NCBI GenBank assembly: GCA_030432295.1
Contig: JAUIHI010000029.1
Span: forward strand, 1 to 64,000
Reading direction: 5' to 3'
Length of the DNA stretch: 64,000 nucleotides
Source of the DNA: Anaerolineae bacterium
GTDB lineage: Bacteria; Chloroflexota; Anaerolineae; Caldilineales; Caldilineaceae
How positions within the stretch are numbered: position 1 is the first letter of the stretch; each line of letters starts with the position of its first letter. The notes under the pieces are model-generated. The model saw only the letters and a program-made list of their open reading frames with translations, was not told where the DNA came from and made no database searches. Shown here one piece after another: positions 1 through 10,049 of the stretch. A program made the position numbers and the translations under genes.

Positions 1-504
1 GCCGGGGCACGGCCCTACTACGAGCGAGCCTTGGCCATACGGGAGGAGGTGCTCGGCCCCCAGCATCCGGACACGGCTCAGAGCCTGAACAATCTGGGCT
101 ATTTGCTGCGCGCAGGGGGAGATTTGGCCGGGGCACGGCCCTACTACGAGCGGGCCTTGGCCATACGGGAGGAGGTGCTCGGCCCCCAGCATCCGGACAC
201 GGCGAGAAGCCTGAACAATCTGGGCGGGTTGCTGCAAGCCGGGGGAGATTTGGCCGGGGCACGGCCCTACTACGAGCGAGCCTTGGCTATATGCGAGGAG
301 GTCCTCGGTCCCCAGCATCCGAACACGGCGAGCAGCCTGAACAATCTGGGCTATCTGCTGCAAGCAGGGGGAGATTTGGCCGGGGCACGGCCCTACTACG
401 AGCGAGCCTTGGCCATATGGGAGGAGGTGCTTGGCCCCCGCCACCCGGACACGGCGAGTAGTCTGAACAATTTGGGCGTTCTGTTGTATACGATGGGTGA
501 CCCG
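1..504 (+). repeat. 126-bp tandem repeat coding for TPR units
   Basis: Four consecutive 126-bp units begin with gccggggcacggccctacta (positions 1, 127, 253, 379) and differ at only a few bases. They encode 42-residue TPR units. A fifth unit starting near 505 is diverged. Confidence 0.9.
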
Positions 505-627
505 ATGGGGGCGCGCCCCTATTTCGAGAGGGCGGTTGAAATTGTTGAAGATCGGTTAGGATCAGAGCATCCCAATACACTTCTTTATCGGGGCAATCTG
601 GCCTTTCTGTTGGCGAAGATGGAGTGA
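1..627 (+). CDS. TPR (kinesin-light-chain type) repeat protein, C-terminal part
   Basis: The reading frame is open from the first base, so the start lies upstream of the window. The visible 208 residues consist of four near-identical 42-residue units (core ARPYYERALAIREEVLGPQH, then a PDTA..LNNLG segment) followed by a diverged unit and the end. This is the TPR_10/TPR_12 kinesin-light-chain style of tetratricopeptide repeat, a protein-protein interaction scaffold. In Chloroflexota and Cyanobacteria such arrays are often the C-terminal part of large NB-ARC or CHAT-domain proteins, but the N-terminus is outside the window, so the full function cannot be told. The near identity of the DNA units points to recent tandem expansion. 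Confidence 0.9.
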   Translation, partial: AGARPYYERALAIREEVLGPQHPDTAQSLNNLGYLLRAGGDLAGARPYYERALAIREEVLGPQHPDTARSLNNLGGLLQAGGDLAGARPYYERALAICEEVLGPQHPNTASSLNNLGYLLQAGGDLAGARPYYERALAIWEEVLGPRHPDTASSLNNLGVLLYTMGDPMGARPYFERAVEIVEDRLGSEHPNTLLYRGNLAFLLAKME

Positions 628-639
628 CGGCCCTCCCAC

Positions 640-855
640 GCCCTCACCCCCGGCCCCTCTCCCAGCCGTGGCGTTTGTGGGGCGGATGGCATTGGTCGGG
701 CTGGGGAGAGGGGAGTCTGTCGATGGCGTTTGTGGCGGGTTTTGGTGTCGGTAGGGTCGATGGCGAAATGCACTGTTCGTCGTCCTTCCCCCGCCTCTCC
801 CAGTGCAGACAACGCCACTGACGAACCAGCGCCATCACTGGGAGAGGCGGGGGCG
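640..855. repeat. Two hairpin repeats in the gap after the TPR gene
   Basis: The 323-bp gap between the TPR gene and mtnP holds no credible gene. Hairpin 1 pairs cccctctcccag (654-665) with ctggggagagggg (701-713). Hairpin 2 is an 18-bp perfect inverted repeat, cccccgcctctcccagtg (788-805) with its complement at 836-853. The text ccctcacccccggcccctct is a dispersed repeat motif commonly seen between bacterial genes. Confidence 0.75.
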
Positions 856-910
856 TCTCGTCAACATCCGACCTTCTCGTCAATTGATAGGGGGTGGTGA
901 GGGGGAAAAG

Positions 911-940
911 ACCTGCCAGGTTTCGGAAAACCTGGCAGGT
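911..940 (-). terminator. Terminator of mtnP
   Basis: A 13-bp perfect stem, acctgccaggttt (911-923) with 928-940, has a 4-base loop. Read on the minus strand it is followed by CTTTT, ten bases after the mtnP stop codon. The + strand side also has a T-rich stretch, so it may act in both directions. Confidence 0.75.
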
Positions 941-949
941 CTCTATTTT

Positions 950-1834
<885 letters not shown>

Positions 1835-1914
1835 TGGGATTCCTTTCGGAAGGGTGTGTGTTTGGGCTGATTCAACTGTCGCGTAGCTTTGGCTGTCGGC
1901 TCATTTTCCGTTCT

Positions 1915-2820
1915 TTAGTCTCCGGCCAGACTCTTCGCCAAAAGTGTTCGTTCCTGGCTACGCTGCCGATGGCGCAGGAGCGTCTCGCCGGAGTAGATGG
2001 CCAGGGCAATCCAAATGAGCACAAAGCCGACAGCCCGGGCCGGGGTGAAGGCTTCGCCGTAGATGTAGACGCCGATCAGAAATTGTAGGGTAGGGGCCAT
2101 ATATTGCATCAGGCCCAGGGTGGTCAATGTGAGCCGACGGGCCGCGGCGGCAAAGGCCAGCAGCGGAATCGCGGTGACAATGCCCGTGCCGATCAGCATC
2201 AGGCTGACATAGGGCGTTCCCGTCAGCAGGGAGGGCGAGGCCGGGTCGCCGGAAAAGAGCAGATAGGCCAGGGCGGGCAGGCTGAGAATCGACATCTCCA
2301 GCCCCAGACCTTCCAGCGCGTTCAGCCCTGCGGTCTTTTTGAGCAGGCCATAGAAGCCGAAGGAGAAGGCCAGGGTCAGGGCAATCCAGGGCAGCGCGCC
2401 CACGCTCAGCGTCAGATAGAGCACACCCCCACAGGCGATGGCGATGGCGACCTTTTGCACCGGGCGCAGCCGTTCGCCCAGAAAGATGCCGCCCAGCAAC
2501 ACATTCACCAGCGGGTTGATGAAGTAGCCCAGACTGCTCTCGACGATAAAACCAGCATTGATGGCCCAAAGATAGGTGTACCAGTTGACGATTAGCAGCA
2601 GGGCCACGGCCACAAAAGTCAGCACAGCCCGGCGGTCGATGCGTCGGACCCACGCCCATTCCCGGCGTGCGGCCAGAATTCCGGCTACCACCACCAGGGA
2701 CCAGACCATCCGGTGCGAGAGGACCGCCGCCGGCGAGACACTGTGCAGCAACTTCCAATAGATAGGCAGCAGGCCCCACATCCCATAGGCGACGAAGGCG
2801 TAGAGTAGTCCGCGGTTCAT
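1915..2820 (-). CDS. rarD: RarD-type EamA-family permease
   Basis: 301 residues with about ten hydrophobic segments, typical of two EamA repeats in the drug/metabolite transporter superfamily. The start MNRGLLYAFVAYGMWGLLPI and the following HRMVWSL motif are characteristic of the RarD branch, named for chloramphenicol sensitivity in E. coli; the natural substrate is not established. The ATG at 2820 follows a TAAGGTG ribosome site; the frame is open further upstream but that part is repeat-derived sequence. It lies in tandem with mtnP with no evidence of a shared function. Confidence 0.88.
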   Translation of the reverse strand: MNRGLLYAFVAYGMWGLLPIYWKLLHSVSPAAVLSHRMVWSLVVVAGILAARREWAWVRRIDRRAVLTFVAVALLLIVNWYTYLWAINAGFIVESSLGYFINPLVNVLLGGIFLGERLRPVQKVAIAIACGGVLYLTLSVGALPWIALTLAFSFGFYGLLKKTAGLNALEGLGLEMSILSLPALAYLLFSGDPASPSLLTGTPYVSLMLIGTGIVTAIPLLAFAAAARRLTLTTLGLMQYMAPTLQFLIGVYIYGEAFTPARAVGFVLIWIALAIYSGETLLRHRQRSQERTLLAKSLAGD

Positions 2821-2861
2821 AGACACCTTACCAGTGAAATTCCTGGGTCTTATCGCTTCAA

Positions 2862-2932
2862 TCACAAAGGCGCAAAGGCACAAAGAAGAAGAAGAATCGT
2901 TCTTTCTTTCGTTGTGCTTTTGTGTCTTTGAC
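2862..2932. repeat. Palindromic repeat, cgcaaagg family
   Basis: Arms read tcacaaaggcgcaaaggcac and its approximate complement gtgcttttgtgtctttgacg, separated by an AG-rich loop. It belongs to the same family as the elements at 31194 and 62491. It fills the gap between divergent rarD and the TRAP genes. Confidence 0.7.
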
Positions 2933-3005
2933 GTTCATTGTATGCCTACGCGCCGCTGAGGGCAAAGTTCCGGGTGGGGCAATAATGTGCCTCGTCGCGG
3001 CCTAT

Positions 3006-3033
3006 TTGTCATTTTCCCCAAATCGGGTATGAT
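3006..3033 (+). promoter_or_regulatory. Promoter of the TRAP membrane genes
   Basis: TTGTCA (3006-3011) and TATGAT (3028-3033) are 16 bp apart, matching a sigma-70-type promoter. They lie about 47 bp before the dctQ start. Confidence 0.45.
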
Positions 3034-3079
3034 TGTGCTACCCCTCGCTGTCCTCGAACGATCCACGGAGTCAAGAGCT

Positions 3080-3646
3080 ATGCAATCACTGCTGAAATTC
3101 AGTCGGATTATCGACGCCATCTCCGAGCGCCTGGGTTGGCTGTCGATGATGCTGGTCATCCTGACGGTCGTCATCGGTTTTTACAATGTGCTGGCCCGCT
3201 ACGTGGGGCGCTTTGTTGGGATACAGCTTTCGTCGAACGTCTTTATCGAGACCCAGTGGTATCTCTTTTCTCTGGTCTTCTTCCTCAGCTTCGGCTATAT
3301 CCTGAAAAATGGCATCAACGTCCGGGTAGATTTTATCTACACCCATTGGACAAAACGCCGCAAAGCCTTGCTCGATTTCTGGGGTCATCTACTCTTTCTG
3401 CTCCCCTACTGTCTCCTCGGCATCTGGGTAACCGTCAATCCGGTCATCACCTCCTGGGTCCAATGGGAGCAATCGCCGGACCCCGGCGGCCTGGCCCGTG
3501 CGCCCATCAAATCGATGATTATTGTCGCCTTTGTCGTGCTCACTTTGCAGACAATTTCGGAGCTGATCAAGCTGTGGGCCGTGATCCGGGGCGAAAATAT
3601 CGCGGTTGCCGATTTGGAAGTGGAAACCCCTCTGCGCATCGAATAG
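3080..3646 (+). CDS. TRAP transporter small permease (DctQ)
   Basis: 188 residues with four hydrophobic segments, the DctQ pattern. It is the small membrane subunit that holds the large permease and assists uptake of carboxylate-type solutes driven by a sodium gradient. The ATG at 3080 has GGAG upstream; an earlier in-frame start at 2987 would add 31 unrelated residues. The gene precedes dctM by 70 bp and is probably co-transcribed with it. The matching binding protein is encoded just downstream but on the other strand. Confidence 0.9.
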   Translation: MQSLLKFSRIIDAISERLGWLSMMLVILTVVIGFYNVLARYVGRFVGIQLSSNVFIETQWYLFSLVFFLSFGYILKNGINVRVDFIYTHWTKRRKALLDFWGHLLFLLPYCLLGIWVTVNPVITSWVQWEQSPDPGGLARAPIKSMIIVAFVVLTLQTISELIKLWAVIRGENIAVADLEVETPLRIE

Positions 3647-3716
3647 CCTTCGATTACCACCTACCTGACCGAACATCCCATCACAAAACATCCCAGCACC
3701 CGAAGAGGAAATTTCA

Positions 3717-5048
3717 ATGGGCTACGAGTGGCTTGCGATTGCAATGTTTGTCTTCTTTTTTGTTCTTATTCTCTACGGCTATCCCGTGGCCTTTTCCTTT
3801 GCGGGCACGGCCGTCGTCTTTGTGGTAATTGGTGTGGCTGTTGGGGCTTTCAACCTCAATCTCCTCAAACTCCTGCCCAACCGCTGGTTTGGCACAATGT
3901 CGGACTTCACCCTCCTGGCGATTATCTACTTCGTCTTTATGGGCGCAGTCTTTGAAAAGTCAGGGTTGGCCGAGCGGCTGCTGACAACAGTGGGGATTCT
4001 GCTTGGCCCCATGCGCGGGGGGCTGGCCCTGGCTGTGGTGCTGGTGGGTACACTCCTGGCCGCGGCCACGGGTGTGGTGGCCGCCACTGTAATTGTGATG
4101 GGGCTGATCTCCCTGCCGATTATGCTCAAGTATGGCTACAACCACCAGCTTGCTACGGGCATCATCACCGCCTCTGGTACAATGGCCCAACTGCTGCCGC
4201 CCAGTCTGGTGCTTGTCGTCCTCTCGGACCAAATCGGCGTCAGTGTGGGCGATCTCTTCCTGGGCGCGCTCTTCCCCGGCCTGATCCTCTCTGGCCTCTA
4301 TGCCCTCTACGTCCTCTTCATCGCCTGGATACGCCCCCAGGACGCACCGGCTCTGCCGCCGGAAGCCCGCACAGTTAATGGCGCGGCCCTATTCCGTCAA
4401 ACAATGGTGGCAGTTGTGCCGCCGGTGCTGCTCATCTTTGCCGTGCTGGGGAGTATCTTCTTTGGCATTGCCACCCCGACGGAAGCGGGCGCAGTGGGGG
4501 CCATCGGTGCCTGTATTCTGACCGTCATCAACCGCAATATGACCTGGGGGCTGATCAAAGCCGCGGCCCGCTCCACAGCCAACATTACGGCGCTGGTGAT
4601 TATGATTCTCTTCTGCTCCACCCTTTTTGGCCTGGTTTTCGACGGTCTGGGCGGCCAGAACTACATCAAAGGGCTGCTGCTCAATCTGCCCGGTGGTTTC
4701 TGGGGCTTTATTATCGTCGCCAACATCGCCATCTTTCTCCTGGGCATCAATCTGGAGTTCATCGAAATCAGTTTTATTGCTATGCCCCTCTTTGTCCCCG
4801 CCGCGCGGGAATTGAATGTGGACCTGGTCTGGTTCGGCGTGATGATGGCGATCAATCTGAATATGGCTTTTATATCGCCGCCGGTGGGCTTCTCCCTCTT
4901 CTATCTGCAAAGTGTGGCCCCACCGGAGGTCAAGACCATTGACATCCACAAAGGCGCGCTGCCTTTTATGGTTTTGCAAGGCATCGCGCTGGTTATCGTG
5001 ATTCTCTTCTCCCAGACCGTCAATTGGCTGGTCAATGCGGCCGGGTAG
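3717..5048 (+). CDS. TRAP transporter large permease (DctM)
   Basis: 443 residues, the usual DctM length, with about 12 to 13 hydrophobic segments and typical glycine-rich elements such as [13 protein letters not shown] and [13 protein letters not shown]. It is the transport channel of the tripartite ATP-independent periplasmic (TRAP) system. The ATG at 3717 follows AGAGGA. The substrate cannot be read from the sequence; members with this type of binding protein often carry 2-oxo acids or amino acids. Confidence 0.92.
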   Translation: MGYEWLAIAMFVFFFVLILYGYPVAFSFAGTAVVFVVIGVAVGAFNLNLLKLLPNRWFGTMSDFTLLAIIYFVFMGAVFEKSGLAERLLTTVGILLGPMRGGLALAVVLVGTLLAAATGVVAATVIVMGLISLPIMLKYGYNHQLATGIITASGTMAQLLPPSLVLVVLSDQIGVSVGDLFLGALFPGLILSGLYALYVLFIAWIRPQDAPALPPEARTVNGAALFRQTMVAVVPPVLLIFAVLGSIFFGIATPTEAGAVGAIGACILTVINRNMTWGLIKAAARSTANITALVIMILFCSTLFGLVFDGLGGQNYIKGLLLNLPGGFWGFIIVANIAIFLLGINLEFIEISFIAMPLFVPAARELNVDLVWFGVMMAINLNMAFISPPVGFSLFYLQSVAPPEVKTIDIHKGALPFMVLQGIALVIVILFSQTVNWLVNAAG

Positions 5049-5053
5049 AGGAG

Positions 5054-5080
5054 GTTCGACTTTTTCCGAACAATCGAACT
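5054..5080. repeat. Degenerate copy of the gaagttcgactttt hairpin
   Basis: The sequence gaggttcgactttttccga with a partial complement aatcgaact matches the family seen intact at 9099, 23121 and 56487, but the right arm has decayed. Confidence 0.55.
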
Positions 5081-5091
5081 TTTCGCAAACC

Positions 5092-5131
5092 AAAAAGAGA
5101 GGCTAGCCCCATTTGGGCCAGCCTCTCTTTT
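5092..5131. terminator. Bidirectional terminator between dctM and dctP
   Basis: A long stem pairs aaaagagaggct-gccc with gggc-cagcctctctttt around a short loop. The runs of A and T on each side suit both convergent genes. Confidence 0.8.
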
Positions 5132-5156
5132 GTTGTCTCTTCACGCAGATCGCTAT

Positions 5157-6299
5157 TTACGAGCTAATCTTCGATTGGTAGCTCATCATTGCCATCTCGG
5201 CCAGCCGATGCCAGGGCTGGATGGCCTCGCGGAATATCTTCCACTCCTTGAAGATGGAGCCAAAGTCCGTGTCCGACGCGGCAAATTCGTCGAACAGCTC
5301 GAAGGAAGCGGCTTCCGACGCCTCCATCACATCGTCCGGGAAGGGCAACAGAGTGACATCCGATTCGGACATCAACGATTGCAAGGCCGCGGGGTTCTTG
5401 GCATCGTAGCGGGCCATCATTGTCACATTGGCCTCGTAGGCTGCGGTCTTCAGCACTTCCTGGTATTCCTGGGGCAGCTTCTCAAATTCGGCCAGATTGA
5501 TGTCAATCTCCAGGGATGGACCCGGTTCCCACCAGCCCGGATAGTAGTAAAATTTGGCTACCTTTTCAAACCCCAACTTCTGGTCGTCATAGGGGCCTAC
5601 CCACTCGGCCGCGTCGATCGCTCCGGTCTGCAATGCCTGGAAGATTTCGCCGCCGGGCAGCACCTGCACATTGACGCCCAATTTGTTCATCACCTGGCCG
5701 CCCAGGCCGGGGATGCGCATCTTCAGCCCTTGCAGGTCGGCCACAGAAGTGATCTCTTTGTTGAACCAGCCGCCCATCTGCACGCCCGTATTGCCCGCGG
5801 GGAACTGAATGACGCCAAAGCGCTCTTTGTAGAAGGACTGCATCAGGTCAAGGCCGCCCGCTTCGTAGAGCCAGGCGTTCTGCTGGCGGTCTGTGAAGCC
5901 AAAGGGCAGGGCCGTGCCAAAGGCTGTGGCCGGGCTTTTGCCCACGAAATAGTAGGAGGCTGTGTGACCGATGGGGACGGCGCCCTGTTCCACCACATTC
6001 AACACTTCCAGGCCAGGGGCCAGTTCACCCGCGGCCCGGGCGGTGATGTTAAACTTGCCATTTGTCATCGCCGTCACCCGGGCGGCCACAGTCTGCGCGC
6101 CGCCAAAAATGGTGTCCAGCGAGGGCGGCCAGCTTGTCGCCATCTGCCAGTCGATAGTCGGCAGGGACGGGTTTTCGGCCACGGCCTGCTCTACCTGGGC
6201 CGCGGGCAGCACGCCCGGTTGACACGCCGCCAGACTGGCTGCTGCTACTGTGCCGACTGCTCCCTTGGCCGCCATACCCAAAAATTGTCTGCGATCCAT
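5157..6299 (-). CDS. TRAP transporter substrate-binding lipoprotein (DctP)
   Basis: 380 residues. The N-terminus has a Tat-like DRRQFLG motif and a lipobox LAAC with Cys26, so it is probably exported and lipid-anchored. The body fits the DctP/YiaO solute-binding family of the 2-oxo-acid/TakP type, for example [13 protein letters not shown] and the YYPGWWEPG segment; bound 2-oxo acid or carboxylate is therefore a reasonable guess. The ATG at 6299 follows AAAGGAGTG; an in-frame extension to 6356 lacks support. It is convergent to dctQ-dctM, an unusual arrangement for one transporter. Confidence 0.9.
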   Translation of the reverse strand: MDRRQFLGMAAKGAVGTVAAASLAACQPGVLPAAQVEQAVAENPSLPTIDWQMATSWPPSLDTIFGGAQTVAARVTAMTNGKFNITARAAGELAPGLEVLNVVEQGAVPIGHTASYYFVGKSPATAFGTALPFGFTDRQQNAWLYEAGGLDLMQSFYKERFGVIQFPAGNTGVQMGGWFNKEITSVADLQGLKMRIPGLGGQVMNKLGVNVQVLPGGEIFQALQTGAIDAAEWVGPYDDQKLGFEKVAKFYYYPGWWEPGPSLEIDINLAEFEKLPQEYQEVLKTAAYEANVTMMARYDAKNPAALQSLMSESDVTLLPFPDDVMEASEAASFELFDEFAASDTDFGSIFKEWKIFREAIQPWHRLAEMAMMSYQSKISS

Positions 6300-6412
6300 A
6301 CACTTCACTCCTTTGGGATTGTGTAGATGAGATAGCCCATCGGTGGGCCGATGCAAGTTTGGGGAATAGGGTTATTGTAACGGGTTCGGAAGCATTGTCA
6401 AATGCCAAAAAA

Positions 6413-6446
6413 AGAGGCTGGGCACGAACACTCGTGCCCAGCCTCT
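6413..6446 (-). terminator. Terminator of the sugar dehydrogenase gene
   Basis: A 15-bp perfect stem, agaggctgggcacga with its complement, is followed on the minus strand by a run of eight T. It lies seven bases after the stop codon. Confidence 0.88.
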
Positions 6447-6452
6447 AACCTG

Positions 6453-9056
6453 TCACGGGACTTCCCACACCCGCATTTTGTCCTTCGCTTTGGGCAGATT
6501 GAACGGCTCGCTGGCCGCCAGAACTGTGCCCTCTTTCCCATCCAGAATCGCCCAACGGAAGGGACCCGCGTCGTACAAATCCGGTCCCACCCACCAGCGC
6601 TGGTAGCCGTTGACGACCGTCCCCTGCCAGCCGTCCACTGTCTGCCACTGGCCTTTGTCGTTCTTCCACTGCACCGCGGCCCAGCGGTCGTTGAACTGGT
6701 CGCCCGCGCGCAGGAGCAGTCGAGCGCCCCCAGCCGGCGCGCCTTCCGTCACAATGCGTCCGTTGCCCGATGGCTGCCCGGCACCTTGCCCAGTACTCTG
6801 GCCAGCACCCTGACCGCTGCTTGGGCTACTGCTTTGCGGGGCGGGCGCGGGGGCTGTCACTGTCGGTCCCCCGCTGTTTACGACTGCGCCATCGCCAGCG
6901 TCCGTCGTTGCCGGTGCGGGGACAGCGCCGCTGGGGTCCACATACGTGGCGACAAATGTAGCCTCGCCGTTCACCCGCACGCTGTGGCGCGCTCCGCCCC
7001 CGTCCGACCAACCGTCAAAGCGCAGATTGCCCGGCGCGCTGGGGGGGGCTTCAATCGTGCGCTGGGCGTTCTGATAGGTGCGCAGCCGGAAAGGCGTTGT
7101 GTAGCTGCTCCCTGCATAGCTCAGGGGCAGACCGCTGGGAATGGACTGGAAAGTCAGGGTCGTCTCTTTGGGCAGCAGATTCACACAGTTCTGGCTGCTC
7201 AGGCCGCTGCTGTCCGTGGCGGTCAGGCAGAGTTCCAGATAGATGCCGTCGCCGTGATCGTCGTAAAGAAAGCTGCCGCTGCTTCCGCTGGCTGTGAAAT
7301 AGTCCGAATGGATATGCTCGTTGTGATGCAGGAAGATGCTCCACTTCAGCGCGTCGCCGGTCAGCGCGCCGTCCTGGGGATCACTGGCGTGGCCCCGGAA
7401 GGTAACCCGATCCCCCATCGCGTAGAGGCTGCCGCTGCCCGGTGCGTCGATTGTGGCGACCGGCGCGCCCTCTCCCACCCGAATCTCGACGCTCTGGCTG
7501 CGGGTGGCGTTCAGGTCCGAGACAGTCAGGGTGGCCCGATAGGCCCCCGGTGTGCTGTAGGTGTGGATCGGGTTGTGATCGCTGCTGCTCTCCCCATCGC
7601 CGAAATCCCAGCGCAGGGTGAGCCGGTCGCCGTCCGGGTCGTGGGAATTGCTGCCCACAAACTGAACTTCCAGAGGCGGTGGTCCGCTGGTCACCGCAGC
7701 CTGGGCCACGGCTACGGGTGGGCTGTTCTCCGCGCCTGTGTAACGGATGCGGGCCAGAGTCCCGTTGAAGTGGTAGAGGACGTAGAGCGCGCCATCCCTG
7801 CCAAATGCAAACTGGACCGCAGCAAAGGCGGGCGCGGTGAAGACGTGGCTGGTGGCTTCGCCCCGCTGGTCGAAGAGCAGATAGTCGATGGTGGCGCTGT
7901 TGAAATCGCTGTAGAAATAGGCTCCCTGGTAGATGGCCGGGAAGTTGCTGCCCCGCACAAAGTCCCCGCCGATGGCCGCGCCCCGCTTCTCGGCGTGGGG
8001 ATAGACGTATACCCCGTGGGTCACCGGCCACGCACCGGAGAGGGTCGGTTGACATTCGGGATCGAAGGCATTTTCGGTCCGCCCTTCAAAGCAGGGCCAG
8101 CCCAGATTGGCCCCTGCGGGAACCCGGTTGATCTCTTCCCATTTGTTGTTGCCCACATCCGCCACAAAGAGCGCGCCCGTGCCTGGCTGGAAGGTGAAGC
8201 GCCAGGGATTGCGCACGCCCAGGGCAAAGACCTTCGAGCGGTTGCTGCCCGGATCGCCGTTGTAGAATGGGTTGTTCGCATAGCCGTTACCGTTGGTTGG
8301 ATTGATACGCAGAATTTTGCCCGCCAGACTGTCGACGCTCTGGGCGCGCAGGTTGGCGTAGTTGTAGTTGATGCCGTCGCCGCTGCTGATGTAGAGCGCA
8401 CCGTCCGGGCCGAAGCCGATCTGGCTGATCATATGGCTGTTGCCCTCGTTGGGCACACAGTCGCGCACGTAGGAGCCGTCCCCGTTCTGGCAGGTGTAGG
8501 GCGCGTGGTCGCCCCGGTCCGGGTCACCGATGAACTCGAAACGGCTGTTTGTGCCCAACAGTATCAGCTCGGAGCCGGGATCGCCCACATTCAGATTGCC
8601 GCTGGCCGTCACCCGCACCACACGGGAGACCCGCGCCCCTTCCGGGTTGTGGCCCTTCGCTTCCGGCGGGTCGTAGGAATAGGCCAGGTAGATGTATGGC
8701 GCGCTGGGCCAGCGGGGGTCCACGGCGATGCCGTCCAGCCCCCGGTCGAAGAAGGTGTTGACTTTGCCGCTGATGTCGAGCCAGGGCTGGGATTGCAGCC
8801 CGTTGCCGTCGATCACCCGCACAATGCCCGCCTTCTCTGCCACAAAAATCCGGCCATCTGGGGCAAAGGCGAAGGAGGTGGGTTTGGTCAATCCGTTGGC
8901 CACGGCCTCCTGCTCAAAGCCCCGGGGCAGGTCCAGGTCCGGTGGTTCGGCGCGGGCCGCGGGCGCTGGGGAGAGAAGCCCGGCCGCGAGCAAAGCCAGT
9001 AACAGGGCGAAGGGGACAAAAAAGCGTCGGGTCTGTCGGCGTGTGAATTGTGTCAT
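6453..9056 (-). CDS. Secreted PQQ-type glucose/sorbosone dehydrogenase with PKD domain
   Basis: 867 residues. A signal peptide (1 to about 36, ending APAARA) is followed by a six-bladed GSDH domain (about 40-440; motifs GLDGIAVDP, GFGPDGALYISSGDG, GVRNPWRFTF, LGWPCFEG). A PKD fold follows (near 450-545; WDFGDGESS), then an Ig-like part and a C-terminal tail after a Ser/Gly/Gln-rich linker. Family members oxidise sugars or sugar alcohols at the cell exterior with PQQ; whether PQQ binds here cannot be seen. The ATG at 9056 is chosen because it starts a clean signal peptide; the open frame upstream runs into a palindromic repeat. Confidence 0.85.
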   Translation of the reverse strand: MTQFTRRQTRRFFVPFALLLALLAAGLLSPAPAARAEPPDLDLPRGFEQEAVANGLTKPTSFAFAPDGRIFVAEKAGIVRVIDGNGLQSQPWLDISGKVNTFFDRGLDGIAVDPRWPSAPYIYLAYSYDPPEAKGHNPEGARVSRVVRVTASGNLNVGDPGSELILLGTNSRFEFIGDPDRGDHAPYTCQNGDGSYVRDCVPNEGNSHMISQIGFGPDGALYISSGDGINYNYANLRAQSVDSLAGKILRINPTNGNGYANNPFYNGDPGSNRSKVFALGVRNPWRFTFQPGTGALFVADVGNNKWEEINRVPAGANLGWPCFEGRTENAFDPECQPTLSGAWPVTHGVYVYPHAEKRGAAIGGDFVRGSNFPAIYQGAYFYSDFNSATIDYLLFDQRGEATSHVFTAPAFAAVQFAFGRDGALYVLYHFNGTLARIRYTGAENSPPVAVAQAAVTSGPPPLEVQFVGSNSHDPDGDRLTLRWDFGDGESSSDHNPIHTYSTPGAYRATLTVSDLNATRSQSVEIRVGEGAPVATIDAPGSGSLYAMGDRVTFRGHASDPQDGALTGDALKWSIFLHHNEHIHSDYFTASGSSGSFLYDDHGDGIYLELCLTATDSSGLSSQNCVNLLPKETTLTFQSIPSGLPLSYAGSSYTTPFRLRTYQNAQRTIEAPPSAPGNLRFDGWSDGGGARHSVRVNGEATFVATYVDPSGAVPAPATTDAGDGAVVNSGGPTVTAPAPAPQSSSPSSGQGAGQSTGQGAGQPSGNGRIVTEGAPAGGARLLLRAGDQFNDRWAAVQWKNDKGQWQTVDGWQGTVVNGYQRWWVGPDLYDAGPFRWAILDGKEGTVLAASEPFNLPKAKDKMRVWEVP

Positions 9057-9098
9057 TGGTTGGGAACCAGGTGGTTGGGTGTGTATGGGAAACGAAAC

Positions 9099-9132
9099 AG
9101 AAGTTCGACTTTTCGGAAAAAGTCGAACTTCT
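9099..9132. repeat. Palindromic repeat, gaagttcgactttt family
   Basis: The 15-bp arms agaagttcgactttt (9099-9113) and its perfect complement (9118-9132) enclose four bases. It sits upstream of the dehydrogenase start. A near-identical copy occurs inside a coding gene at 23121. Confidence 0.9.
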
Positions 9133-9182
9133 ACTGTCAGCGCTATCTTACCCCAAACAGTGTGAGGATGCCAGATACGGGG

Positions 9183-9211
9183 TTTCCATCCGAGGCAAAG
9201 CGCGCTATAAT
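9183..9211 (+). promoter_or_regulatory. Promoter of the cupin gene
   Basis: TTTCCA (9183-9188) and a perfect TATAAT (9206-9211) are 17 bp apart. The transcript would have a leader of about 125 bases containing the inverted repeat at 9232-9311. Confidence 0.45.
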
Positions 9212-9231
9212 CTCTCTGTTTGGCTTCCGAG

Positions 9232-9311
9232 AAAGTCCCCGGCACTTTCTCTTTCAGCGAGTCGATCCGTCAGAATCCCGCCGTTGACGTTCGTGAAGTG
9301 CCGGGGACTTT
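9232..9311. repeat. 16-bp inverted repeat in the cupin leader
   Basis: aaagtccccggcactt (9232-9247) is perfectly complementary to 9296-9311 across a 48-base loop. It could form a strong stem in the mRNA leader upstream of the ribosome site. Confidence 0.75.
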
Positions 9312-9345
9312 TCATGCAATCATTCCATCAAAGGAGATCAACCCC

Positions 9346-9984
9346 GTGGCCTTTCAAGTCTATGATTACCGCACGACCAACCGCAACGTCCTCGTCACCC
9401 CAGAGATTCGCGCCCGGCTCTATCGTATGGAGCCAGGCCAGGTGGATAGCCGCCACAGCCACGACCTGGGCCACGAAGTCTTTCTGATTTTGGAGGGCAA
9501 GGCGGAATTTACGATTGAAGGCCATACAGAAGTGCTGGGGCCGGGTCAGATGTGCATCGCGCTGGTCGATGAAATCCATCAGGTGCGCAATGTGCTGCCC
9601 GACCAGCCGACGATTATGTACCTGTCGGTCACGCCGCATATCCAGCCCACCCACACGGGCCGTCCCCAGGGCGAGGAGCGGGCCGCTCCGGTCTTTCGCG
9701 CCAACCGGGGCTACGACGATCTCTCGGCAGAGGGGCTGGGGGTGGAAGAATTGCTGGAAAGCCATCTGGAAGCCGCCGAGAAGCTGGCGGTCACGGCCCG
9801 CTCCTGCGCGCTCGTCCAATCGGAGATGGCCGAACAGTGGGAAAACGGCCTCTCCAAAGGCGACAGCGCGGCGATTGTGGATGCCCGCGACGCGATGTCC
9901 GACGCCATCTACAACCTGCACAAATGTCTCTATGCCCTCGACAGCGCCTGGAACGCGCTGGCACCGTTGGGGAACGGGAAATAG
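9346..9984 (+). CDS. Cupin-domain protein
   Basis: 212 residues. The N-terminal half is a small cupin barrel, with metal-ligand type motifs HSHDLGHEVFLILEG and PGQMCIALVDEIHQV, followed by an alpha-helical C-terminal part (about 125-210) that I do not recognise. Cupins of this kind bind a metal and small ligands; the reaction is unknown. I chose GTG at 9346 because AAGGAG lies nine bases before it; the longer frame from 9220 would translate the palindrome in the leader. Confidence 0.75.
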   Translation: MAFQVYDYRTTNRNVLVTPEIRARLYRMEPGQVDSRHSHDLGHEVFLILEGKAEFTIEGHTEVLGPGQMCIALVDEIHQVRNVLPDQPTIMYLSVTPHIQPTHTGRPQGEERAAPVFRANRGYDDLSAEGLGVEELLESHLEAAEKLAVTARSCALVQSEMAEQWENGLSKGDSAAIVDARDAMSDAIYNLHKCLYALDSAWNALAPLGNGK

Positions 9985-10034
9985 ACGGCGGACCGCCGAC
10001 CAACCGACAACCGAACTGTTGCGGTCCGCCGTCT
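9983..10034. repeat. Palindromic repeat, gacggcggac family
   Basis: agacggcggaccgc (9983-9996) pairs perfectly with 10021-10034. It overlaps the stop codon of the cupin gene and fills the gap to the convergent acetyltransferase, where it may also act as a terminator. Confidence 0.75.
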
Positions 10035-10049
10035 GCCGTCTGCCGTCCC

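Noticed and set aside
6402-9002. Long plus-strand reading frame of 866 codons
   Set aside because: It is the antisense shadow of the sugar dehydrogenase gene, which has a signal peptide, conserved motifs and terminator.
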